Shown piece by piece: positions 1-6,123 of a stretch of 6,163 bases of DNA. Source of the stretch: Roseiflexaceae bacterium UBA965 (lineage in GTDB: Bacteria > Chloroflexota > Chloroflexia > Chloroflexales > Roseiflexaceae); contig DBCF01000303.1 in NCBI GenBank assembly GCA_002292925.1, positions 3,815 to 9,977 on the forward strand, written 5' to 3'. A program made the translations under genes and the position numbers. The notes below the pieces were generated by a model. It was not told where the DNA came from and did not search any database. It saw nothing but the letters and a program-made list of their open reading frames with translations. Position 1 is the stretch's first letter. Every line of letters begins with the position of its first letter.

Positions 1-720
1 CTGCATGCCGTGGATCGCCCGTGCCCCAGTGAGCTCGCTGAGGGTGGTGCTCGTCCCCGCCGCAACGGTGACGGTGGTGTGCGTGGTCTGGCTGTGGGGC
101 GTCGTCGGCAGGCGGTAGCCTCGTTGCGCTAGGTCGCGGTCGACCTGAGCCAGCGCCATCCATTCGGCACTAGTGAGGGTGCCGGTATAGCTGGGCACCT
201 GGGTGTCTGCGCCGAAACTGGTGTAGGTGAAGTGGTAGTATAGCCCCCAGCCCGGCGCCATGCGGATTTTGCAAGAGCGCTGGTAGGGGATGGGGATGAA
301 GCGATTGCGCCCCCGCGACAAGGTGGGGGTGAGTTGGGGCAGATTGGTGATGCCGAGGGGATTGAGGTTGGCGGGGTGGCGTTCGAAAAAGTCGCGGAAG
401 GGCATGTCGACCACGGGCGTGGCGGCGTCGTCGATGAAAATCTGGATGTGGCCCATGTCGGCAAAGGCCGCCCAGACCCGCCAAATTACTCCCGGGCCGC
501 TGGCGTCAAAGACCACCACATAATCGTCTTCGTAGCGGATGACGCCGGTGCCGTCGTCGTTGGCGTCCCAGGCTTCGTACAGACTGGTGCTGGCGTTGTA
601 GCGTGAACGGCGATCATAACTCGAAAACGTGCCGGTACGTTCGTCGGGTGGCGGCGGTGTGGCCAAGCGAGTCAGGTCGGTCAAGCGCCCAATCAGGTCG
701 AGGTAGCTGAGCTCGGTCAT
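1..720 (-). CDS. DUF2961 / GH172-like glycoside hydrolase, N-terminal 240 residues (3' end beyond window)
   Basis: The frame is open from the ATG at 720-718 to the window edge, giving 240 residues with no stop. The start is supported by AGGAG at 732-728, 7 nt upstream. I recognise the DUF2961 (GH172) pattern: an early YDRRSRYNAS stretch (res 35-44) where the family usually has an SRS-type motif, then DASGPGVIWRVW (72-83), IQIFIDDAATPVVDMPFRDFF (about 92-112), SRGRNRFIPIPYQRSCKIRM (135-154) and LYYHFTYTSFG (160-170). These segments match the family's conserved GPGxI-W, DFF and small GRG..F.PIP..K blocks. Family members make jelly-roll folds and act on fructofuranose or arabinofuranose linkages; the substrate here cannot be told. 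The catalytic acidic residues were not assigned. There is no signal peptide (start MTELSYLDLI), so a cytoplasmic enzyme is likely. It lies 73 bp downstream of the ATPase gene on the same strand. Family assignment is fairly secure; function is inferred. Confidence 0.85.
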   Translation of the reverse strand, partial: MTELSYLDLIGRLTDLTRLATPPPPDERTGTFSSYDRRSRYNASTSLYEAWDANDDGTGVIRYEDDYVVVFDASGPGVIWRVWAAFADMGHIQIFIDDAATPVVDMPFRDFFERHPANLNPLGITNLPQLTPTLSRGRNRFIPIPYQRSCKIRMAPGWGLYYHFTYTSFGADTQVPSYTGTLTSAEWMALAQVDRDLAQRGYRLPTTPHSQTTHTTVTVAAGTSTTLSELTGARAIHGMQ

Positions 721-729
721 GGGGAAGCT

Positions 730-765
730 CCTGTATGTAGATGGTCGGTGGTGCTATCATACAGG
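730..765 (-). promoter_or_regulatory. Inverted repeat/hairpin overlapping the RBS and a possible -10 of the hydrolase gene
   Basis: CCTGTATG (730-737) and CATACAGG (758-765) form a perfect 8-bp inverted repeat. After one bulged base (757) the stem can continue for 3 bp (738-740 with 754-756), closing on a 13-nt loop. On the minus-strand transcript the 3' arm covers the first three bases of the AGGAG Shine-Dalgarno. The 5' arm overlaps TATGAT (761-756, minus), a 5/6 match to a sigma70 -10 box, but no good -35 is seen. There is no U-run after the stem, so it does not look like an intrinsic terminator for the upstream ATPase gene. It could be an operator or an RBS-masking hairpin in read-through RNA; both are inference. 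Confidence 0.4.
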
Positions 766-793
766 CAAACGGGAGCAGAACCGGCAACGTGCG

Positions 794-3700
794 CTAAAGA
801 TTTTTGAAAAAATCATCATCGAGGTCGAAATCAAAAGAATCATCGGATCGCGACGACAACGACGTCGGCAGTAGTAGTGATGCGGGGCGTGGCGTGCTCG
901 CATCGATGGCGTCGTGTGGCCAATTCCCGATGTCAACCTGTTGGCGCACACAGTAGCTCTGCACCTTGGCTTGCAGTTCGGTGAGTGACTTACTCTGGAG
1001 GTTACGGATTTTAGCGAGTTGCTGGGTGTTCATCTGCAAAATCTGACCAATGGTGGCGATATCAGCCCGCCGTAAACAGTTGGATGTGCGTACGGTTAAT
1101 TCGAGGTAGTCAATCGACTGTTGCATGACGGTGAGGAGTTGGGCGCTAATGGTGAGGCGTGCCATAGCGACGGCATGCAGGGGCCAATCGGCGATGGCGA
1201 ACTGTTGGCTGGCACAGTAGGCCCGCACGGCGTTGAGTGCGATTTGGTAGTCAGTGGGGTATTCTTGAATGATGCGGATGCTCCGCAATTGCTGGTCAGT
1301 CATGCGCAATATCAGATCGACGGTAGTGATGCCCAGTTCATTCAGGCGGGTGGCGATATGGGCGGGCATGGTGGGCACGTCAATCAAGGCAATCGGACGC
1401 CAGGGGGTGGCACGGGGCATGGTGGTGTGCGTATAAATCGTTAGCGCGTTGTCGTTTTTGTCACATTGTAAATCAACGATTTGGTGGCTGGTGAGTTCAC
1501 TGGGTAGATGGTGAGTGGTGCGCCATTGGATGATGCGGCCGTCGTTGTGGCACAGAAAGAGTTGTTCATGATACCCGTACAAAGCGAAAATTCCGTGCTG
1601 GGGGAAAGTGAATGTGTCATCTGATGCATGACTTTCGCCCCAATGGTAAACCGTACCGTTGCTATCGAGGACAAACGAGCAATTATAGCCGGCATGCACC
1701 GCAACGATGGGGGTAATCAGGTCACGTACTACCAACGGCACGTCACAACAGCCGTGGGCGTTGACGCCCCAACAAATGATGTGATTGTCGTGGGTCACGG
1801 CCACGGTATGGTCATAGCCGGTGGCGGCAAGGCGGAGTGGGGTGGCGGGGAGATTGCATTCACCGTTCCTATTGTTGCCCCACATATGCCCGAAGCCATT
1901 GGTGTCGATGGCCAGACAAAAATCATAACCCGTCATGATATGCTGGATGGCCGGTAAATCGGCGGGGATGTCGCACTGATTGCGGGAATTGTCGCCCCAG
2001 GCCGTGACTACGCCATCATGGTCGCACATCAGCACGAAATTATCACCGGCGGCAATCGTCTGACATGCCTGACCAATCTGGGTGGGACCGTCGGGTGTGC
2101 CCCACACGTGGACGTGACCGGCGTCGTCACGCGTCACGCCAAAGTTGGTACGGATGATGGCTTGGCGCAAGGTCGGCGCGCTCCCGTGGCCGTTTTGCAA
2201 TACTCGGTACAAGGCCTCGCGGATACTCTGGCTATCTTCGTGGTCGAAGTGTGGATAGACCGTGGTGCTGTCGCCGTTGTGTCGACAATAATTGAGGACG
2301 TCGAGGGCGGTGTTGACATGACAGATATCGGTAAATTTGCGGCTGATTGAGTTTTGATAGCGACCAAACTGCATGTCGGTGACGGGCATCGTCGCTAATG
2401 TAGTGGTGATTTGCGGTGGTAATGCCAGGGTGAATATCTGCGTATCGCCCCAATATTTGGCCCAAATACCATCAAGCACAAAGGTGGTGTGGTCGCCACG
2501 CTGGATGGTGCGATGCATCAGCTGTTTGGGGAAGTGCCACGTGCTCGTCGGTGTGATGGGTGCGCTGGTGGTCATGGATGCTTCGCTCTCGGCGGGTGTG
2601 GTGCGGGTGGGGTGCATGCTCTGGGCGATGATGGCATCGACTTTGGCGGCGGTGGTGCCGTAGCGTTGGGCCGATTGGGCAATGATCTGGGCGGCGACGC
2701 TGTCGTCGAGGTCACGCACTGGGGTTACGGTGCGCATGCTAAATGGGCGTTGGCTTTGGCCGGCAACTTGGGTGGCCACATAGGCTTGCCAATTGGGCAG
2801 ATTGATGAGGTCTTCACGGCCAAATTCGGGGGCGAAGCGGGGGGTGAGGGTCTCGGCATCGGCAAGCCCTACCCGAAACGAAATGATAGTGCCTACGTTG
2901 CCGAGGATGGCTTGGATGATGCGTTTGTTTTCGATTTGCGCCAAAAACTGATTGGCGAGGGTCAAGGCAATCCCGTATTTGCGCGACTCTGAAAGCAACG
3001 AGATGAAACTATCCGAGGTATAGTTTTGGAATTCATCCACATAAATGGCAAAGGTCGGGCGTTGGGCAATGGGTAACTCGGCTCGTTTGAGGGCAGCTTG
3101 CTGGAGTTTGGCGAGGATGACACCCCCGATAAACGTCGACGCCACTTCGCTGAGTAACCCACGCGACAAGTTGATCAGGATGATTTTTTGGGTGTTCATC
3201 GCCTCAAAAAAATTAATGGTCGAGTGTTTTTGGCCAAAAATGCGCCGGATCCGGGTGTCAAAGATAAAATCCTCGAATTTGCTGGTGAAGTACGAGAAAC
3301 TCGAGTGCCCATCTTCGCCTTGTTTGTGATAATTGTTCGATTTAAGGATGCGATGCCACGTAATGAGCTTGCTATCGTTTTGGGTGTGGTGATCCCAGCG
3401 CTCAGCGTAATCTTTGATGGCATACATGTTGTAGAGCTCGATGACGGTACCGGGGTCGAGTGGGTCTTGGGTAACCCAATAGGCGTTGTTGCGCAAGTGC
3501 TGAAAAAACACTGGCCCCATGTATAACGGTGGGGTGCCTTTGGCGTATTCCAGCAGTTCGATGATTTTTTCAAAGAGCTGAATCGCCATTTCGCGCTCTG
3601 CTTGGGTCTCGTATTCAAATAAATTGAGCCCGATGGGTGCATCACTATTAGTGGGGTCGATGACGATGACATCGTCGCGGCGGTGGGCGGGGATTTGGGC

Positions 3701-5047
3701 GAGGATGTCGGTAATCAGGTCGCCGTGGGGATCGATAGCACAGACTCCCATGCCGTTGGCGATGTCATCGAGGATCATACTTTTGAGCACGGTCGATTTA
3801 CCGGTGCCAGTCTGCCCGATTAGATAACAATGCCGGGTACGATCGACGGGAGCGATGTGAATGGGTTGGTCTAGCCCCCCAGTGCCACTCATGCCGATGC
3901 GGGTGCCGGTCGTACTCAACCCAGTGGGTGGCGGCAAGGTGCGATGGCTTTGCATGGCCACCCCTGGCAGCGGCGTGTTGCGACTTGCGGGCAACCGAAA
4001 GACAAGCGACGCCTCGGTGATATCAAACAATTGCTGAATCCGGGCTCCACTGGCCGTGAGAGATTGCGTGGGGATGGGGCAAAAATCAATTGTTGTGAGG
4101 GCCTGGTGTGCCGCACCGAGGTCTTCGTGCTGGTACACCACGTAGCCACCGAGTAATTGGGCCGGATTGAGCTCGTAGCGCGAACTCATAAAGCCCCCCG
4201 CCGGTTGGGTCATCACATTGCCGATGAGATCGATTAAATGGGGTGGCAAGGGGGCGCTGGTGGCAATGGTGACTTGCAGTTGAGCCGCCATATCGCGCAA
4301 GCGCAGTTGCATCGTGTTCATGGCGCTTTGATAGAGCCCGAGCATCTGCCGGGTAGCATCGGGGTAGTGGTGGGTGTTGTCGTAGTGCTTGATGTGTTGA
4401 TGAAAAAACGCATGCTCGGCGCTGGTGAGCTGCGTGCGTTGCATGCGCACACTCACCATGATGGGTTGAGCTGCTGAGAGCAGGTAGGTATAGAGGGTGT
4501 CGACTGCCGTAGTACTAAACATGAATGAGCTGATATAAAACAACTCCTGATTATCGGTGCGGGGTGTAGGTTCGGCTCGAAAGCCGATGTGGGTGGCTGG
4601 TGCGGTTTGATCGGGTAGTTGCAAAAAACCTGTCCGGCGCATGAGTGTGGCGGCATGCTGCACGGCAAACGGCTGGAGCAACGGCGCCACGTCGTGAATT
4701 TGTTGCCAGCTGATGTCGACAAAACGGGCATTGAGCAAGTGTGCGAGGCTTTGGGCGTGGATTTGGGCAGTGGCCTCGTCACAATCCATCCGGCACAAAA
4801 AGACAATCTGGATTGCTCCTTGATGGGGCGTGGTCAGATTGGGCTGCGAAATAATCCGCAAATCATACCAAAACCGCTCGTCGCTGGCATGCAAGAGGGC
4901 ACTGACAAATTCGACATCGCGCGGGATGCGGTATTCGTGGCTGGCATAATGATTGGCGTTGGCGCCAAGGGCACTGAGTGCGATAGTGCGGGTGACTTGG
5001 AAGGCGACATAATACGTGTTGTGTTGCAAAAAAAGTGCGCGTGTCAT
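794..5047 (-). CDS. Conjugation-type (VirD4/TraG/HerA-class) P-loop ATPase fused to an RCC1-like propeller and two RNA polymerase alpha-CTD-like domains
   Basis: 1,417 residues; ATG at 5047-5045 preceded by AAGAGG at 5057-5052 (4-nt spacing), stop TAG at 796-794. Residues 1-380 match no domain I can name and show no obvious membrane helices, unlike VirD4. Residues about 395-780 form a DNA-translocase core: Walker A GQTGTGKST (411-419), a CAIDPHGDLI segment (436-445), VIVIDPT (460-466), Walker B FAIYVDEF (666-673, acidic D671/E672), a polar Q in LTLANQF (Q700), and the RVGLADAET segment. Such motors are hexameric and move DNA; this one is probably cytosolic. Residues 780-965 are a linker region of unknown fold. 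Residues 967-1182 carry RCC1/BLIP-II-type repeats; 1217-1293 and 1311-1381 are two alpha-CTD-like modules; 1401-1417 is an acidic-aromatic tail. No VirB-type partners are in view. The gene is divergent from cas6e and upstream of the hydrolase. The motor assignment is strong; DNA mobilisation, defence or a regulatory role are all possible. Confidence 0.9.
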   Translation of the reverse strand: MTRALFLQHNTYYVAFQVTRTIALSALGANANHYASHEYRIPRDVEFVSALLHASDERFWYDLRIISQPNLTTPHQGAIQIVFLCRMDCDEATAQIHAQSLAHLLNARFVDISWQQIHDVAPLLQPFAVQHAATLMRRTGFLQLPDQTAPATHIGFRAEPTPRTDNQELFYISSFMFSTTAVDTLYTYLLSAAQPIMVSVRMQRTQLTSAEHAFFHQHIKHYDNTHHYPDATRQMLGLYQSAMNTMQLRLRDMAAQLQVTIATSAPLPPHLIDLIGNVMTQPAGGFMSSRYELNPAQLLGGYVVYQHEDLGAAHQALTTIDFCPIPTQSLTASGARIQQLFDITEASLVFRLPASRNTPLPGVAMQSHRTLPPPTGLSTTGTRIGMSGTGGLDQPIHIAPVDRTRHCYLIGQTGTGKSTVLKSMILDDIANGMGVCAIDPHGDLITDILAQIPAHRRDDVIVIDPTNSDAPIGLNLFEYETQAEREMAIQLFEKIIELLEYAKGTPPLYMGPVFFQHLRNNAYWVTQDPLDPGTVIELYNMYAIKDYAERWDHHTQNDSKLITWHRILKSNNYHKQGEDGHSSFSYFTSKFEDFIFDTRIRRIFGQKHSTINFFEAMNTQKIILINLSRGLLSEVASTFIGGVILAKLQQAALKRAELPIAQRPTFAIYVDEFQNYTSDSFISLLSESRKYGIALTLANQFLAQIENKRIIQAILGNVGTIISFRVGLADAETLTPRFAPEFGREDLINLPNWQAYVATQVAGQSQRPFSMRTVTPVRDLDDSVAAQIIAQSAQRYGTTAAKVDAIIAQSMHPTRTTPAESEASMTTSAPITPTSTWHFPKQLMHRTIQRGDHTTFVLDGIWAKYWGDTQIFTLALPPQITTTLATMPVTDMQFGRYQNSISRKFTDICHVNTALDVLNYCRHNGDSTTVYPHFDHEDSQSIREALYRVLQNGHGSAPTLRQAIIRTNFGVTRDDAGHVHVWGTPDGPTQIGQACQTIAAGDNFVLMCDHDGVVTAWGDNSRNQCDIPADLPAIQHIMTGYDFCLAIDTNGFGHMWGNNRNGECNLPATPLRLAATGYDHTVAVTHDNHIICWGVNAHGCCDVPLVVRDLITPIVAVHAGYNCSFVLDSNGTVYHWGESHASDDTFTFPQHGIFALYGYHEQLFLCHNDGRIIQWRTTHHLPSELTSHQIVDLQCDKNDNALTIYTHTTMPRATPWRPIALIDVPTMPAHIATRLNELGITTVDLILRMTDQQLRSIRIIQEYPTDYQIALNAVRAYCASQQFAIADWPLHAVAMARLTISAQLLTVMQQSIDYLELTVRTSNCLRRADIATIGQILQMNTQQLAKIRNLQSKSLTELQAKVQSYCVRQQVDIGNWPHDAIDASTPRPASLLLPTSLSSRSDDSFDFDLDDDFFKNL
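905..1399 (-). repeat. Tandem RNAP alpha-CTD-like modules encoded at the ATPase C-terminus
   Basis: Residues 1311-1381 read very like the C-terminal domain of RpoA: an IDYLELTVRTSNCLRR start, IATIGQIL, LAKIRNLQSKSLTEL, ending in GNWPHDAI where E. coli RpoA has ENWPPASI. Aligned to E. coli alpha from memory, DNA-contact residues R265, N268, K298 and S299 correspond to R1320, N1323, K1353 and S1354; G296 is Q1351. Residues 1217-1293 are a diverged first copy (GITTVDLILRMTDQQL, then ADWPLHAV). Both copies share a YC-x2-QQ-x2-I-x2-WP segment (1277-1289 and 1365-1377), showing an internal duplication. In the first copy the R265 and N268 positions are H1230 and T1233, so DNA contact is probably lost there. 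Confidence 0.8.
1502..2149 (-). repeat. RCC1/BLIP-II-like beta-propeller repeats within the ATPase
   Basis: Residues 967-1182 contain six successive units, each with an aromatic/hydrophobic strand, a D/N-G type turn and a W-G pair: W982, W1017, W1056, W1093, W1136 and W1175 (the last followed by R instead of G). The unit spacing is 35-43 residues, shorter than eukaryotic RCC1 blades and closer to bacterial short RCC1 repeats. Three units carry a following N-x-C-D/N-x-P type segment (for example NQCDIPA at 1023-1029, ECNLPA at 1063-1068, CCDVP at 1100-1104). Propellers of this kind usually bind proteins; the partner is unknown. Confidence 0.8.
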
Positions 5048-5062
5048 TTTGCCTCTTGCGTT

Positions 5063-5091
5063 TTGAGAATGCCATGGAGGGCGTATATAAT
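5063..5091 (+). promoter_or_regulatory. Candidate sigma70 promoter P1, directed toward cas6e
   Basis: TTGAGA (5063-5068) and a perfect TATAAT (5086-5091) are separated by 17 bp. A transcript would start near 5098 and give cas6e a leader of roughly 235 nt that contains the CRISPR-repeat-like hairpin. The boxes sit 16-44 bp upstream of the divergent ATPase start codon, so polymerase here could interfere with ATPase transcription. Confidence 0.45.
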
Positions 5092-5124
5092 AGGGTTAAC
5101 AAATGCACGAATGTACGAGGTAAA

Positions 5125-5193
5125 TAGCGGTTTCTAGTTATACTATAGCAATCAATCACTTGTGTGTATTTGGTATTTTTGACAAAACCGCTA
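5125..5193. repeat. 9-bp perfect inverted repeat in the divergent intergenic region
   Basis: TAGCGGTTT (5125-5133) and AAACCGCTA (5185-5193) are exact reverse complements, separated by 51 bp (60 bp arm to arm). The right arm lies inside the -35/-10 spacer of candidate promoter P2, so paired operator half-sites for a repressor are conceivable. A chance match in a region of this size is not excluded. Confidence 0.35.
5134..5149 (+). repeat. Imperfect 16-bp direct repeat, left copy (flanks the cas6e unit)
   Basis: CTAGTTATACTATAGC here matches CTAGTTATACCATGGC at 6130-6145 at 14 of 16 positions, with the first ten identical. The copies lie on either side of the cas6e gene and its promoter region, about 1 kb apart. 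This copy also contains -10-like TATACT (5139-5144, plus) and TATAGT (5147-5142, minus), but no convincing -35 for either strand. The minus-strand box is a weak option for the ATPase promoter. Confidence 0.35.
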
Positions 5194-5208
5194 CACTCCG
5201 GTGACAAT
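5179..5208 (+). promoter_or_regulatory. Candidate sigma70 promoter P2 for cas6e
   Basis: A perfect TTGACA (5179-5184) is followed after 18 bp by GACAAT (5203-5208; 4 of 6 matches to TATAAT). Initiation near 5215 would give a leader of about 120 nt before cas6e that still includes the hairpin at 5264-5278. It is the promoter candidate closest to cas6e. Confidence 0.45.
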
Positions 5209-5254
5209 AGGGCTATGTGGCAGGTACATGCTATTTGTGTCTATGGTTGGGTAT

Positions 5255-5283
5255 TGGTCTATCCCCCACCGGGTGGGGTGCTG
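5255..5283 (-). repeat. Solitary type I-E CRISPR-repeat-like hairpin upstream of cas6e
   Basis: Read on the minus strand, this has a CAGCA flank (5283-5279), stem CCCCAC (5278-5273), loop CCG, stem GTGGGG (5269-5264), then GATAGACCA (5263-5255). Type I-E repeats have the same layout: a short flank, a stem of the CCCCGC/GCGGGG kind, then an eight-base handle such as E. coli ATAAACCG. Aligned by eye to the 29-nt E. coli repeat (recalled from memory), about 20 positions agree with one gap on each side. Cas6e cuts at the 3' base of such a stem. I found no second copy at array-like spacing on either side. On the cas6e mRNA the complementary hairpin forms with the same stem strength. It could be a repeat remnant, a mini-array or an autoregulatory site. 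Confidence 0.5.
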
Positions 5284-5334
5284 GTGCATAGGGTGGGCAT
5301 CTTGCTACTGCAATGCTCATGTAGATTGTGTTGA

Positions 5335-6123
5335 ATGGGGTTAAATCGTAGTATGGCGAATGAACATGGCATTGTGCCTCGGCGCAAGAAACTCCCCCGT
5401 CCTGAAGAAGCACCGAAATTGGTGATTGCGCCCGATGATGACGCACTGCCCGTGGTATTTGAGCCGATTACGCAGGTCGTGCATACCCTGATTACCCTTA
5501 ATTTGGCGCATCCCGAGGTGCAACGCGACTTACTCGATTGTCAGTCGATGCATCGGCGGGTCATGCACTTGTTTCACCACGTCAATGCCGAACGCACTAT
5601 CAACAAAATCCTCTACCGCATCGATCGTAACGGCGCGGTCTGGACGCTGATGATTCAAAGCATCCATCAGGCAGACGTTACGGTGTTGCCTGCAGAATAT
5701 GCGGCCGCCGACAGCAAACAAATCGCCACGATTTGGCCAAAACTCCAAGCCATCCCTAAGAAAAAACAATTGTTATTTGTCTTGGTGGCCTTCCCCGCCA
5801 AAAAAGTCGATATCAACACCAAAAATAGTGTGCGGGTTGGCCTCGACAGCGACGAATTACAGCAACAATGGCTCATCGACAAAATGCGTGATGCGGGGTG
5901 TCATGTGGTGTTAGACGACAGCGCCCCGTTGTCGTTTGACCTGCAGGCCGAACCACTCGTCGTCGGTAATCGCTCGGGGAGCGGCGTGATTCGTTTTGTG
6001 CCGACGCGCTTTACCGGGACCTTGGTGGTCGACGATCCGGCCTTGTTTGGCTACGTCGTGGTCAACGGTATCGGCCCCGAGAAGGCCTATGGTTGTGGGT
6101 TGATGACGCTCCACGGGCTGTAA
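5335..6123 (+). CDS. cas6e: Type I-E CRISPR-associated endoribonuclease Cas6e (CasE/Cse3)
   Basis: 262 residues. Cas6e cuts pre-crRNA at the base of the repeat hairpin, stays bound to the crRNA 3' hairpin and joins Cascade. The first ferredoxin-like strand begins near ITQVVHTLITLNL (45-57). The SMHRRVMHLF segment (71-80) matches the catalytic-His helix, and H73 aligns with E. coli His20. KILYRID (91-97), LLFVLVAFPAKK (146-157) and RVGLDSDELQQQWLIDK (167-183) match the E. coli FRLRANP and WL-x-RK regions. RFTGTLVVDDPALF (225-238) precedes the glycine-rich loop GIGPEKAYGCGL (245-256), the family hallmark. About 45 residues, rich in charge and proline, precede the fold; E. coli CasE starts right at the first strand. 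The start is uncertain: an in-frame TGA ends at 5334, just before ATG 5335, and a second ATG at 5353 has GGGG (5337-5340) 12 nt upstream. No strong Shine-Dalgarno is seen for either. No cas5/cas7 lies upstream. Confidence 0.9.
   Translation: MGLNRSMANEHGIVPRRKKLPRPEEAPKLVIAPDDDALPVVFEPITQVVHTLITLNLAHPEVQRDLLDCQSMHRRVMHLFHHVNAERTINKILYRIDRNGAVWTLMIQSIHQADVTVLPAEYAAADSKQIATIWPKLQAIPKKKQLLFVLVAFPAKKVDINTKNSVRVGLDSDELQQQWLIDKMRDAGCHVVLDDSAPLSFDLQAEPLVVGNRSGSGVIRFVPTRFTGTLVVDDPALFGYVVVNGIGPEKAYGCGLMTLHGL

Noticed and set aside
721..793. Intrinsic terminator after the ATPase gene
   Set aside because: The only strong stem (730-765) is followed by AGCTTCCCC on the minus strand, with no U-tract.
1251..1267. 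A stretch on the minus strand matching 9 of the first 10 bases after the repeat-like handle (AATACCC...), preceded by AAG, which could be read as a crRNA target with a PAM
   Set aside because: The match is only ten bases, it lies in the middle of the ATPase coding sequence, and the true PAM and RNA are unknown; chance similarity is likely.
2489..2992. Long plus-strand frame opposite the ATPase gene
   Set aside because: It is antisense to a well-conserved domain-coding region, has low-complexity glycine-rich content and no family resemblance.
4619..5137. Plus-strand frame of 172 codons opposite the ATPase N-terminus
   Set aside because: It lies opposite the confidently coding minus strand, shows no recognisable domain, and would run into the promoter region.
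5194..5222. Possible second CRISPR repeat one array step (about 61 bp) from the hairpin
   Set aside because: Neither this stretch nor 5316-5344 on the other side has the CCCC-x-GGGG stem or a handle-like sequence, so no array is called.
5264..5278. GC-rich hairpin as a rho-independent terminator
   Set aside because: No U-run follows on either strand, and its position in the leader of cas6e and flank sequence fit a repeat-like element better.
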